64,000 nucleotides of DNA from positions 592,554 to 656,553 of the forward strand of contig JAQFVV010000278.1 of the NCBI GenBank assembly GCA_028023455.1. Reading direction: 5' to 3'. The DNA comes from Epiperipatus broadwayi. Lineage: Eukaryota; Onychophora; Udeonychophora; Euonychophora; Peripatidae. Position 1 is the first letter of the stretch. Every line of letters starts with the position of its first letter. A program made the translations under genes and the position numbers. This document shows positions 1-12,548 of this stretch, one piece after another. The notes beneath the pieces were generated by a model that saw only the letters and a program-made list of their open reading frames with translations, was not told where the DNA came from and ran no database searches.

Positions 1-1409
1 ATATTTTTAAAAATGGTATTAAATTGAAGAAAGAACAGTTTATGCTGTCCTCTTCTAAAATTTATTTAAAACAAATCAAAGTTTTTAAAAGTATTGTTAA
101 CTGAAATATATAAAATTATTGAATATTTTAAATATTTTCTTACTCTGTTCAATATCTTAGAAACTAGTTGATGCAGTAAAAAAATATATCTTCTACATGG
201 ATCAGGATGGAATAACTTAGTTATATACTAGATTTAAATAAATTCTATTGAGTTTAAATATATTAAACTTTTATTTAAAAATTTTATTTTAACATGAAAA
301 ATATCACAACAAATAAACAAACTGATTTTTCAACTTCAGTAAAAACATTCAAAAATATAAAACCTCTCTACTGTTTTTAAGTCAATATCAACTTTAATTA
401 TGTTCTTAAATTTGGTAAAACTTTTAGCATTATCTTTAGAAAACATTTTATTACATAAAAAACTGACATCAAATTCAAAAACCATAATAAAAATACAATG
501 GATGGGCTTTTAGCATCTAATAAATCAATGTGATGAAGCAAATTTAACTTCTTTAATAAAAATTACAAAACTTTAAATAACAAAAGTAATGGATATATTT
601 ATTACATCTGGCAAGTATTTTATGAACCAAAGCTTGTGAGTTTGGCAACAACTCAATACCGAAAGAAAGCAATACAAATACAGCTTTTATTACCGTTTTG
701 TAAATTATTTTTTTATATCGATGAAATTAGTATGAATATAGTATTAAATTAGGAAATTTTACTTTATCTAATGCAAAAAGTAATAAAACTTTCACTTATA
801 CTTACATAGCAAATATTATCCTACAGATATTCAGAAATAATTTTATAGCATCAGTTGATTCTTTGGTACTGTTTGTCTTGGCTTATTAACAACACAAGTG
901 AGAGTAGATGCATTAACATTGGATTGTAAATGTATAATTTTCTTTTATTGTTTATTGTTGGTAAAGGAGCAAATAGAGTGATAAATGTAAATAAGATAAT
1001 AAATAGAAGGAAGCATCTTCAAATATTAAATGAACAAAATTATATAGTTTAATGTTATTTAATCAAATCTGTGTTTAATGTAAAGGTAATATTAAGATTA
1101 TCATAGATGTTTGTGAAAAGATATGTCTTATAATAAATGTTTTTTTGAAATAAAATTCCATCTGATTTGTTTTATCATGTACGTTCGGTTGACCATTCCC
1201 ACACACATATCTTCAACATAAAATAACTAGAATATTTATTGATCTGCTAGCTTATGCAATTATCTCAATAACAATGGGTTAATTGATCCAAACACTGCAA
1301 ATGCTAAGAATTAATCATACCTTATTTAAATTGTATCATTTGTCAATATAACATTATGTGCCGTTTATTTAAACAATACATTTTGTTTAAATCGCATGTT
1401 GTTATTAAA
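1..1409. other. AT-rich spacer
   Basis: Low-complexity A/T-rich DNA with stops in all frames. I see no coding, RNA or repeat structure that I can name. Confidence 0.6.
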
Positions 1410-1900
1410 TTAGTAATGACTGGAAGGTTGCTATTCTTCCACATGCACCTTACTCTTACTTTCAGACAGCCAATAGCTGTTAAAACAGTGGTCTGAGGAG
1501 CGATCAGGCCTAGACACATGACAGAGATTTTTTGACAAGAAAAGAATGATACCACTCTTCTCTTTTACTTAACTTTTTATATATATATAAGCCAGTCTTA
1601 AGCATCTTGGCTTGAAAGCATGAATATATAAACATATACATTTATTACTCACTGAGTTATTAATTTATGATATTACAGCATGAAATCTTAGATTTACTAC
1701 ACCACAATTTTCTAGATGTTAATATAAGTTATCAGCAATGTATGTAAATAATATTTTGTGATATCATTCTTTTCTTGTCAAAAAATCTCTGTCATGTGTC
1801 TAGGCCTGATCGCTCCTCAGACTGCTGTTTTAACAGCTATTGGCTGTCTGAAAGTAATAGTAAGGTGCATGTGGAAGAATAGCAACCTTCCAGTAATTAT
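1410..1900. repeat. Long inverted repeat, ~140 bp arms
   Basis: The arm at about 1410-1552 is the near-perfect reverse complement of about 1763-1900, separated by ~210 bp of AT-rich spacer that includes a short TATATA run. Only a few mismatches are seen by eye. The arms are far less AT-rich than the surroundings, which points to an inserted palindromic mobile repeat. No transposase or clear target-site duplication is visible. An open frame across the left arm (1343-1555, minus) is a by-product of the repeat. Confidence 0.8.
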
Positions 1901-2082
1901 TAAACAATACAGATTTAATAGATTGTAACATTGTAATGCCAAATTATGATTTTGCCTTGCTTAGAATAGATAATGATGTGAGGTAAAAATGTACCCAATC
2001 CTTATCATTGTCTACACTTTATTTATTGTAATGATTATCAATTTCACAATAGCCCTTATTACTTAATAATTATATTGTATTA

Positions 2083-2277
2083 GGATTGATTTGTTGTTTA
2101 CAGAGCAGAGCCCTGAGATTAGTGCATCATTTAAGAAACATTAATACAGCTGTTCAATCTAAATTAAATGCTGGTAGATTGGGTATTATTGTAGTGATCC
2201 CAAGCATACTAGATGAGTGGTATGATTGGTCTAGCATGTACTTGGATGGTGATAGAACTGAATATATTATGATTTGA
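2083..2277 (+). CDS. Possible terminal exon of an unknown host gene
   Basis: A pyrimidine-leaning tract followed by TTTACAG (ending at 2082) looks like a 3' splice site. The open frame that follows runs to a TGA just after 2277. The predicted peptide has mixed, protein-like composition (ending EWYDWSSMYLDGDRTEYIMI) and the stretch is less AT-rich than its flanks. I do not recognise the family. No partner exon was identified and no polyadenylation signal clearly follows. It could equally be a chance open frame or part of an old repeat. Confidence 0.25.
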   Translation, partial: GLICCLQSRALRLVHHLRNINTAVQSKLNAGRLGIIVVIPSILDEWYDWSSMYLDGDRTEYIMI

Positions 2278-2559
2278 GTTAATTTATAAATTGCTTTATT
2301 TTTATAACTTAGTAAATGCTTATAATATAATTAAGTCAATATTATATCATTATTGCTTCTCTCATTCCCATTTGCATTCTAGATGACCACAATACCCTAT
2401 AACCACCAACTGAGCTAAGCTATAGAGTATCCGTATCATAAGAGTATTATCAATAAGTAGAGATGTACTTTAAATGATAAATTTATTCTATCTTGTATAG
2501 AATTGGCACCTGGGCATTTATTTGTACATAAAGTGAGATGGATGAAAAGAGTAGAGGTT

Positions 2560-2562
<3 letters not shown>

Positions 2563-2630
<68 letters not shown>
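2563..2630. repeat. (TA)n microsatellite
   Basis: Almost pure TA dinucleotide repeat with one short interruption. Confidence 0.95.
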
Positions 2631-2631
<1 letters not shown>

Positions 2632-2696
2632 TTATAAATAAATATTAGAAAATACAGTAATTAAAATTTGTGAAAAAGCCAAAAAAATATAAACAT

Positions 2697-3555
2697 CACT
2701 TAGGAGCATTTTCAACTATCGTTGTAGTCTTTATCAACTAATACTTTGAAAGGCCAACTTTCCCATACTTCTATATCTTAATGTTTACTGTCTGCCTATT
2801 GATTAAGTCTTACTTGCATTTATATATTAACATAGATTCCTTGATTTTTATTATTATTATTTCTTTCAGTTTGTAGTATATTTACATTATTATAATTGAA
2901 ATCAAAACCATATATACATGTTTTATTATGGTCATAAAAAAACAGAAGCTGATAAATTATTATCTTTAGAATTTTGTTTCGTGTTTTGAACTCTTTTTAA
3001 TAACAAGTGCTCTTTTGTTCTTTACTCCAATATGCATCTCAACTCATCTATGTATTTATTACCACACTTACACATCCATTTATGAATGACATAATTTTTA
3101 TTTGTAAATAAGGTTTTATCTTTACAGTTATTTATTAATTTATTTAAAGTAGGTGGTGCATAAAATGCAATGTCACATATACCTTTATAAATTTTTCTTA
3201 TAAAACTTGCCTGTTGATTGATTTAAAATATATGGTATTGATATCCAAATTTTATTATCAGAAGAATTAACATCATTATAAATATTATTTTTATTTTTGT
3301 ATTTATACTTCGAATTAAAATTTTTAATAGTATAATAAATATGATTATAATAACATAAAAACATTGCAAACTGAAAGAAATAATAATATAAAAAAAATCA
3401 AGGTTGCTATGTAATTATATAAATAGAAGGAAGACTTAGTCAATAGGCAGGCAGCAAACATCAAGATCATGGAATTATGAGAAAGTTGATCTTTCAAAGT
3501 ATTAATTGTCAAAGACTACAGTGATAGTTGAAAGTGCTCCTAAGTGACATTTATA
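2697..3555. repeat. Inverted repeat, ~190 bp arms
   Basis: The segment about 2697-2880 is the diverged reverse complement of about 3363-3555. Shared blocks include the CTCCTAAGTG end, the TAGGCAG block and the CTGAAAGAAATAATAATA block. A third, diverged copy lies at about 46296-46500 in the orientation of the right arm. This is an interspersed family rather than a unique hairpin. Confidence 0.7.
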
Positions 3556-3667
3556 TTTTTGTTCTTTTACACAAATTTTAATTACTGTATTTTCTAATAT
3601 TTATTTATAAGATTATGTATATTATTTTGAAGAAATACAGACATCGATTTGTAGTATATATATATAT

Positions 3668-3846
3668 AATATTAATTCTAATATTTTCATGGAAAAAAGA
3701 TGTCATATTATTATTACTATTTGCGGGATATTCCATGTAGTGAAAAAGCTAAATGCTGACGTTTCAGTACAATATCAAGTACCTTCCTCAGAGTGTCCTC
3801 TCTCTCAAATCATAAGAATATCCCACAAATAGTAATAATAATATGA
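3668..3846. repeat. Short Penelope-type repeat between TA runs
   Basis: This element starts just after a TATATA run and ends at another. Its ends (TACTATTTGCGGGATATTCC and ATATCCCACAAATAGTAATA) are inverted relative to each other. The same family recurs as a cleaner palindrome at 30888-31052. On the minus strand it carries the hammerhead-like core annotated separately. Confidence 0.7.
3752..3797 (-). ncRNA. Hammerhead-like core (family D)
   Basis: Read on the minus strand, CTGAGGA (3791-3785) is followed by a stem II whose arms AGGTAC and GTACT pair with one bulged G. GAAA (3765-3762) comes next, then self-complementary ACGT and a C at the expected cleavage position. In hammerheads position 7 is variable, so CTGAGGA is an acceptable core. 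Stem I pairs only weakly here (about two base pairs), so activity is doubtful. Confidence 0.4.
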
Positions 3847-4499
3847 TATATATATATATTGTAACAGGCACATACACAGTTACATTATTTGTTTTTAAAA
3901 TTAACATGAAAAATAAAAGTTCGCAAATAAAAACTTATTTTTTAAGAATTAAAAATTAAAAATTAAAAATCATCTAAACTCTAATATATAAAATTGCACA
4001 GATGAAAAATTATTAAAATAAAACTTTATTTAAAAAAAAGTATTTTAAAAGCAAAAACTTAAAGAGATTTAGAGATAAAAATATATCTTATAAGTTTGTA
4101 AAATAATTTAATTAATTCTATTGTATAAAATGGAAATGATTATTTTAATTAGTAAAAGTAAACTAGCCCTAAATGTAGAAGTAAAGATCAGATAGGAAAG
4201 AAAAAAACAATAGAAACTAATAGCCAATAAAAGAAATCCCTCAGGAAATGGACCTCAACAAAAGGGTCATCATCATCATGAGGTAATGCACACTGAATCC
4301 AAAAGTTGATTATAAAAGGAAAAAGTTTGGAAATAAAATTAATTAATTAAGAGAAGACAGAGATGTGTTAAGTTGGAGAGTTGGAGGTGAAGGGATTGAA
4401 AGACGCATTTTCAATTCCTTCAGTTGTTATAAAAAAATGAAACATCATTTTCCCATATTGCGGACTATAGGACATCTGGGCCCAGCAATAAAATACCAG

Positions 4500-4676
4500 C
4501 TACCATAAAGGGCCAATGGCTAACTGGATACCAATATCTTCAGGACAGCGTGGGAATTCATGTTCAAAATTATAAACAACTACAAAATATGGACCTTTTA
4601 AATCTGTAAGAACTTTAGATAATTCATGAACATTAAATATAAAACTTTCCCAGTATTTAAATGATAGCAATAGTAT
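4500..4676 (-). CDS. Possible C-terminal exon of an unknown gene
   Basis: On the minus strand, a potential acceptor (GGTCAGATAG, ending near 4677) precedes an open frame of about 58 codons that stops at TAG (4502-4500). The peptide has good hydrophobic/charged alternation (for example LKGPYFVVVYNFEHEFPRC) and unusual Cys/Trp content for random AT-rich DNA, so it looks like a real or recently lost protein sequence. There is no upstream methionine, so it would be an internal or terminal exon. I do not recognise the family. It may also be a fragment of a transposon protein. Confidence 0.35.
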   Translation of the reverse strand: MLLLSFKYWESFIFNVHELSKVLTDLKGPYFVVVYNFEHEFPRCPEDIGIQLAIGPLW

Positions 4677-7600
4677 TGCCTATCTGACCAAAGTAAATTA
4701 TTTATTAATTATTTTTATTGAATGTATTATTTGTTTGTTAAATCATTTCCATTAATTTATTTTCCGTTCTTTTAAGTTTTGTTATGATATCTTTTTTTTG
4801 TTAAACAACTTTTTAAAAAAAATGTGTTAAATTTAAGTCTGGCGCAAGTGGCTGCATATATTCATAATTATATATGTTAATTTAAAGGAGGGTAATCTTA
4901 GATTATTTGTTTCATAGTTAAATTGGGTCAATGGATTGGATATATTGGTGTAATTAGTAGATGTAGTATGAAATTCGCTACATGCAGGATCGCATGATAT
5001 GCTGCACTTGGGCAAAATAAGCCTATTTTTTTATTGACCATCGGAGACAGATGGTATTCCCTGCTTCAGGGATCTCCCTTTTGCCTATGGAATGGGATCA
5101 TAAGTCAGCAAAAAGGACCACAATCCCTTCCTATGGAGTTTTTTTTTTATTGTTCTTCTTGCCGGACAGATGTAACATTCCTGTACTGGATGAGAAACAA
5201 TTTCTTCTCTTAATCATGCTGGTCAGATTGTCATTCCTGACAGTATGGTATTGTGCTGTCGTATTCATGCTGCACTGAATACATCGATATATCAGATATA
5301 TTGACATTGGTTTGACTGCAGACTTTTGGCCTAAGGTTAAATTAAGGGATAAAATATTTTCTTTTCAAATGCAATCTATGTAGTCTATTCATACTTGATG
5401 CTCTAATAAAATATTAAACACATCTATGCGAACTTCAAAATAAAAGGTTAAAAAAATGTAAATTAAATTTTAAAGTAAAGTTCTAATGTTTTATAAAAGG
5501 AAAATTATTAAAGTAAAGGTTAGACTAAATTAATAATTCTAAATCTTATATATGTTCAAATAAATGTTTGTGTGTTAATTACTGGCAGTGGCCTCTTTTA
5601 TATTTTTTTAATATTTAAAATATTTTTTGATAAGAATTTATATTTCATAAATCTCTCCATCTCCATGAGCTAGTGGTATTGGGCTTACGGTCGGAATAAA
5701 ATATATGTGTAAAAGTTGGATCTTTAACAGCGTGTATCTGCCTACTCTATAAATTTTCTAGGTTCAAGTAGCCTAGTGGCACACTGTAGTGCAGATACAG
5801 TAAGACTTGATTGATTTCCAGAAACCCCAATCGTTATAATATATATATAAAGCGTATTGGTCTATTGTTGTGTATTAACAAAATTATTAATTATTCTGTA
5901 TTGGAGATATTTTTAATTTTAGTCATCTCAAATCGAAGGCTAAAATATAAAATACTACAACAGAGAATAAAATATTTGAAACATCCCATTGCTAAATTAG
6001 TTTAGATACACTCCCATATTAAATAAAGAAAGTTTGAAATTTAGCACTACACTTTCAATGCTAAAATTCAACCTTACTCAATTTAAATGGGAAAAATGTG
6101 GCTGGAATAATTGTAGCCACTGATTTCAGCTAGAGGAATGCATTATTTTTATTTAGCAGAGAATAATTATTAATTCTGTTAATGGGCATTGACCCATTTT
6201 TTTTAGATATTAAATATAATGAATTATGACATATTATTATATACATAATTACAACTTAAAATACAATAGGCAGTTGTCTTCATTTGTAAATAAAGTTTTT
6301 AATATATGCATATACAAATTATTTATTTCCAAAACATTATTACAGGAAATACTAAATATAAATCTCACCATAAATATTTTTTACTATTAACTTGTTTGTC
6401 ATATATGCTAATATTTTTTGTTTATTTTTTTTTGTTTTTTGATAAATTAAGTAATCTATAAATAAACGAACTGTTTAAATGGTATTTTAAAACTAGAAAC
6501 ATCATTTTCATTATACAGATATCTTCTTTGTACTATATATTTATAGATTTCAATTTTACACAACATATGATTATATTTAGAAATAATTTAAATGAACGTG
6601 TATCAAATTAATTTTAAATTTGATTATCTGCTTATCTTTTTTTATTGATAGTGCAGTCACATGTTTTATTTATTAATTAGAAGATATCATCATCTTTAGT
6701 ACCGCTATACTGCAAAAATATTTTATTTATTCTATATTTGTTTAAAACAATATTATTTAGTATCTAAAATTTTGGATTTAATCTGTTCAAAAAATTATTT
6801 AAATAATATATTTATTATATTTATAAAAATTTTTTTAATCTCACTCATCACATCTATGTTTTACTAATAAATATTATTCTTTAACTTGTACATTTATTAA
6901 GAATTAATTAAAAACTAGTGATACTTTGATATGCAAAATAAAGTATTTAAAAATTTATGTGCATTTATAGATTTTTGTGTATTAGAATTAGGTCATTTTA
7001 TGATTGTAAAAGACAAAAAAGAAATAAAAATTATTTAATTTATTTAAAAAAAAAACCCTGATATTTATTTAATATGTTTGTAAAAGTCAACGAATGCTAA
7101 AATAGTTTGGGGGAAAAAAAGTAATTAATTTTACTAATTGTTTAAGGCTAAATTAGTTTACAAATAAGTAATTATTTATTTCTGTACCAGATAGTCCATA
7201 AAAAGAGTGAGAAAGCAATTACATTTCTTATCAAATATTATAACCAGTAAATCAATCATAATAATGTAAAACAATTCAATATCTTATGCATATTGTTTTT
7301 AAAATTATATATTCTATGCAACATGTATATAAAGATTATACAAGTTTAGCCCGTTTTTAAAAACAAGTTAAGAATTCAGTTAAAAAGTCAATACTTGAAA
7401 AATTAAATGAAAAATTCAGAAGCCTAGAGAATTAATTGGAACAGCTGGATTGGAATGTCTGATACAGATAAAAAATATGCTGATATTAAAATAATTAAAT
7501 GGCTTTCTTTATCAAGATCCATAAAGACTTTAAGTTCTGACAGTGCCAGAACTTGTCTCTATTCTAAAATAATATTCAGGACATACTGAAGAACCAATTG

Positions 7601-8102
7601 TGAGGAATATTATTATAGTTTATCTATAATTTAAAAAAAATAGAGTTCATTATTATTTCTTGGTTTTAATAATATTAATAGCTGAGCAATTCTCTCTTAG
7701 GTTGTACATTTCTCCAATTATTTTACAGCTAACTAATTAGCATGAAACATTACTTGTAATTTCTAAAAGATCTGAAAGAGTTGCAGTGTGGACTAAAATC
7801 CACTAGTATGACAGGAAATTTTTCTATATAAAAAGATCTAAAAAGAAATTTTGAGGAAATTAAACTTTTCACATTAAAGGTTGTCCGGGATTCTCAAGAA
7901 ACTAATGACTAAAAACATTTCAAGGTTGAAGTAAAAAAAAAGATTTGATAAGTTTCCCAGTAAGCAAGAAACTTCAAAAAACAGTATGATAGTGTGTATA
8001 TTATATATATGGCTGAATATTTGGAAGGATGAGAAGATTGAAGCCTGTATATTAAAGTTTAATGAGTTGCTAACTTAATATAACCTGAGCACTGAGTGTG
8101 AG

Positions 8103-8137
<35 letters not shown>

Positions 8138-8395
8138 CTGTGAGTGTATGATCTGTCCCACCTGAAGAGAACTGGTACTACATGAAAACATATATTGGAA
8201 ATAATCTATCTATGTATGTCATATATATTTGGTCATATGAATTGGCTGCTTGTGATAGAGTGGAGGAAGAATATAAACAGAAAAATCTTAAGTTCAATTT
8301 CTTTTATTTATATACATAAGAAATAAATTTTGAGTATATTCAATATAAGTAAATTACATATTGCTTTAGAAATCTATTACAAGTTCAGACTATTC
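4677..8395. other. Spacer with no recognised gene
   Basis: Mostly AT-rich. The block at about 4840-5290 is less AT-rich and may be an old insertion, but I find no matching repeat elsewhere in the window and no convincing protein. A TATATA/TGTGTG microsatellite lies at about 8104-8137. Weak coiled-coil-like translation near 7380-7480 is interrupted by stops. Confidence 0.5.
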
Positions 8396-8695
8396 CTTTA
8401 TATATATATATATATTTATATATTGATCATAAATACAAGCGATAGCAAGTTTATGTATATACAACTTGTTTTAGTTTTTCATAAATGTACCTTTGAAGTT
8501 TCTTGCAATGATATATATTGCAGAAGCTTTGACTATGTGGAGAAACTGAACTGATATTAGACCCATATAGCTATCTGGCTTGATAAACTGAGTTGAAAAT
8601 ACTTACATGTCTAAAAAATTCATGCTTGCAAACTGATAGGAACTTGTTGCATAAACGCTTGGAGTTAGTGTTTAGATCTAGTTTCTAACTTCTAT

Positions 8696-8742
8696 CCTTC
8701 ACTGATGATAGCAAATCAGCTTGAAATCAGCTGATCTGAGGG
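8696..8742 (+). ncRNA. Hammerhead ribozyme, family A copy 1
   Basis: Stem I 5' strand CCTTCA (8696-8701) pairs fully with TGAGGG (8737-8742), with one G-U. The core CTGATGA is at 8702-8708. Stem II is AGC/GCT around loop AAATCA, closed by a U-U. The GAAA core is at 8723-8726. Stem III is the perfect palindrome ATCAGCTGAT (8726-8735), followed by C at 8736, the expected cleavage site. Stem III has no loop, so a dimeric ribozyme is expected, as known for other animal hammerheads. Confidence 0.75.
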
Positions 8743-9099
8743 TGGAGCCAATGGAAGAGACAGTGAATTCTGACTCTGATGTTTATGTAAACAAAAATAC
8801 GCTTGTTTGGAGGTCTTGGTAAAGCTCCTTCTATTGATCATAAATACAAGCGAAAGCAAGTTTATGTATATAAACTTTTTTTCATAAATGTACCTTTGAA
8901 GTTTCTTTCAATGATATATATTGCAAAAGCTTTGACTATGTGGAGAAACTGAACTGATATCAGACCCATATAGACATCTGGCTTGATAAGCTGAGTTTGA
9001 AGATACTTACGTGTCTAAAAAATTCATGCTTGCAAACTGATAGGAATTTGTTGCATAAACACTTGGAGTTAGTGTTTAGGTCTAGTTTCTAACTCCTAT

Positions 9100-9146
9100 C
9101 CTTCACTGATGATAGCAAATCAGCTTGAAATCAGCTGATCTGAGGG
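9100..9146 (+). ncRNA. Hammerhead ribozyme, family A copy 2
   Basis: Identical in all core and stem positions to the copy 404 bp upstream: CCTTCA 9100-9105, CTGATGA 9106-9112, GAAA 9127-9130, stem III palindrome 9130-9139, C 9140, TGAGGG 9141-9146. Confidence 0.75.
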
Positions 9147-9260
9147 TGGAGCCAATGAAAGAGACAGTGAATTGTGACTCTGACATTTATATAAACAAAA
9201 ATATGCTTGTTTGGAGGTCTTGGTAAAGCTCCATCTATTGATCATATATATATATATATA

Positions 9261-12200
9261 GTGACCATTCCAATTTAGTCTGTGGCTAAAGTTTAGTAAT
9301 GTGCATAAAATAAACTACAGAAAAAATTGCCATCATATTGATTGTATAGAAAGGGAAATTGTAGGGCACCCAAGTTTGAACCCTACATGATCAAGTTTCC
9401 AAATGCCTAGAACAAAAAGAGAGTAGGGAAATATTTATGCTCATTGTTTTTTTTTGTATTGATAAAAAACTAAAAGAATAGTATATACCTTGAATTATTT
9501 AATAGTTGTCATTAAAAGATAGGATTAGAACACTTATAGACAGTTGTCTGTGAACACAAATTATTTAGTTAATCATTTTCTGATTTTGATTATTAACTTT
9601 CTTCAAAATTGATCTATACTTACTAAATTCTGCTGTTATTTATATAAACATAATTTAAGTCTAATAGTTTTAATAATTTAGTTTCTGAATATTATATTAT
9701 AGTTTGTAAAAATCATTCAGAATATTTTTGATAGGCAGATTTTTCTGAATGTCTGAATATCTGAGTGTGTTTTTGTATTTTACCTAAATAAACTTACAGT
9801 TACACATATATTAAAAAAAATTTTTGTTAAAATCATTTTATGATTTTAAAGACTGTATTTTTATTTAATGTGCTAATTAAACTCACAAGGTTAGACTTTC
9901 AGTTGGTTAGTTTAGCTTGCAGTCATTAAATCAGAGCTGGTCAAAGAAAACAGATTAAGTTTATGAGGCTAGATTTGAGACAAAGGTGTGACACCATTAA
10001 GTAATGGATTCATTCCAAACTAGTTAATTACCAAGAAATCCTATTACTATGGGTTTCTTACCAACAGTACATTTAAAACAGATGATCAGTTTAAATTAGA
10101 TGGTTTAACTAATAAAATGCAGGTGTTTCTATCTGTGTTGTCTGTAAAAGACTCAATGGAATAAAAGGCTGACAATCACTTGGAAGAGAATTATTAAAAC
10201 TGTTGAGACAACAAGTTAAGTTGGGGAAAAATAAGACTGAATTGCATTATTTATATATATATTTGGAAGTTTTCTATGAGCCTAATGGCAGGCTAAACCT
10301 ATATGTACTTCATTTGGGATAATCAGCCCATCCAGCCATCCATTTAACCAATGCATATCTGATAAGTCTGAGCCAAAAGTATTACACATCTTGTGACTGA
10401 TTATGGAAAATAAGATAGAAGAAACTCATTGTTAATTTGTGTTTAGATAGAAGAAACTTATTGCTCACCTGTATTTTAAATCAAAAATGAAAATAAATAA
10501 ACTACTGAAAAGTGTTAAACCATGCTAGTTTAGTTATGCCATTGACTGAGTTTAAACCTCAATAAAATGATAAATATATGAGAAACAGCAAATATCCTGA
10601 ACCTATTAAAATAATTATAATGAAAAAAATGAAGAAACAATTCCAGTGTCAAATGGTCTCTATGGAAGCAAGTGACTTCATCATCATTACAGCAAAAGAA
10701 TTGCAAGACCAAGGCAAGAAAGAATAGGAGTGTTCCAGTAAACTGCTGAAATTAATAAATATATGTGTGTTACAAATTGACGTATGTGGCTGCTGCCAAA
10801 TTTCTAAGCATTCAACAAACTGAAATTGAAATCTTGGAAAGTGCATGTCTCAAAAAAGTAAAAGGACTGGTAATATGAATTTTAATTATATATTTTGTTT
10901 TTTATTATATCAGGGATTATTAACAAAAATTTTAATAACAAATTCTTTATCTTTTTTTTCAATTATCTCAGAATTTCAAAACCAAAATCGAGTAAAAGAA
11001 GAGTTTCAGTAATATTAGCTATAAGCTTTATTAATGATTTTATGTATTCTATAATTATTATATGTATCCACTTATTGATGTACTTTATTTTGTAAAATGT
11101 ATTATTGTGGGTCAATTCAAAATTATGTGATATGTTTATATGTTAAAAGGTTTCATTTTTTGTTTAATAATATTTTATTCATAATGGGGATCCACACATA
11201 CACACTTGTAGTAATATAATTATACTTGCCACATGTAAAACTGTTTGGCCTGAATGGTGAAAGTGATAGAATGATAGGATTGGAGGAATTAGATTTTTAA
11301 AAAAATAATGATTAGTGACCTCAATCGCTTAGAGGGGGAGATAAGCAATTTAAAGCTACTTCTGTAAATGCTTTTACTTCTGAAGAATCTAACTAACCTT
11401 TTTTAATTAATTATCTGGTTATATGTTATGTTTAAATTTATAAAGTTACAAAAGTATGTGTGTGCATAACATATTTATATTGTGAAGCAAATATTTTTCT
11501 TGTGGATATAAATTTTTAGTTAATTAATATCCAAATTGATGCACCAACATTATACTATGATATAAACATTGGATACTGTCATTTATGGGAAAGGGGGAAG
11601 AATTTAATATCATTAAGATTATGATTTAAATATAAACTACTCATCAGGATTATTTATATAAATATTTATGTATATCTTTAAATATTCTGTATCTGTTAGT
11701 AGTCTAGTATTAAATGTTAATTTGTTTTATTAAAAGAGGTATATATCTTTATTAAGAGTATTTGTTGCTTTATTAATTATGATCAGTCATCATCATTGAA
11801 TACTAATGGTTAAGTTAATATTAGAATATAATATTAGGCAAATAATTATAAATTTATAAAAGCTGAAGTTTGTGCTAAGCATTAATTTTAAAGCTGTGGG
11901 TGGAAGTATCATTATCATCATCAGCAGCATCATGTTTTTAAACCAATGTACTAGATAAATATGTTTAATGGCCATAAATAAACAATGATTTTCCCTGTAT
12001 GTATTTATCATTGTGAGTCATTATAAGATAATAATGACCATCCCAATCATTAAACATCATTCAAAGTGGAGTTAATTGCCACTATAAATCTATAGTGTTT
12101 GATATCAGCTAGCAATACTTGTGAAAATATTGAAATGCATTTATGATATTAAAATCTAAATAATAATTTTGTCTTATAAATCTTATATGCACTACTAAAG

Positions 12201-12482
12201 CATACATATGTTTTTGTTTTTCTTAATGTTAGTGCAAATGTGATATGGTTCTAAAATTCAAATTTCTACATCCAATTATAAATAAGATATAAAATGGGTT
12301 CAAACCAGGCACATCTATAAGCAGGTATAGAAATTAACTTTGTCTAGGCTTACCTAACCTTGTGGCAACCTGATAGACCATATTCACATAATATCACTTT
12401 AGTAAAAAAATATTTGAGCGATATTTTATAGGCACATTGAATAATTCGTAACACTGCTTTTAGACAACACATATATACAATA

Positions 12483-12485
<3 letters not shown>
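9261..12485. other. Spacer with no recognised gene
   Basis: AT-rich DNA. Open frames at 10530-11095 and 11793-12011 are rich in Phe/Ile/Tyr/Asn, as expected from A/T composition, and show no domain. I see no repeats beyond short TATATA runs. Confidence 0.55.

Positions 12486-12545
<60 letters not shown>
12486..12545. repeat. (TA)n microsatellite
   Basis: Uninterrupted TA repeat of about 30 units. Confidence 0.95.

Positions 12546-12548
<3 letters not shown>

Larger units (their letters stand above)
8421..9245 (+). mobile_element. Retrozyme-like tandem dimer, family A
   Basis: Two head-to-tail copies of one unit: TATTGATCATAAATACAAGC starts at 8421 and again at 8832, and TATTGATCAT opens a third, truncated copy at 9236. 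The period is 411 bp at the left end and 404 bp between ribozyme cores, because of a 7-base indel. Each unit contains one complete hammerhead motif. TA runs bound the array on both sides. A dimeric array of ~400 bp units, one ribozyme per unit and no protein, is the published architecture of retrozymes and of short hammerhead-bearing Penelope-like derivatives. Units related to families B and C are recognisable by the shared block around AGCTATATGGG. Confidence 0.75.

Noticed and set aside
8421-9245. CRISPR array or bacterial repeat
   Set aside because: Repeat units are ~410 bp without short spacers, and the context is eukaryotic.
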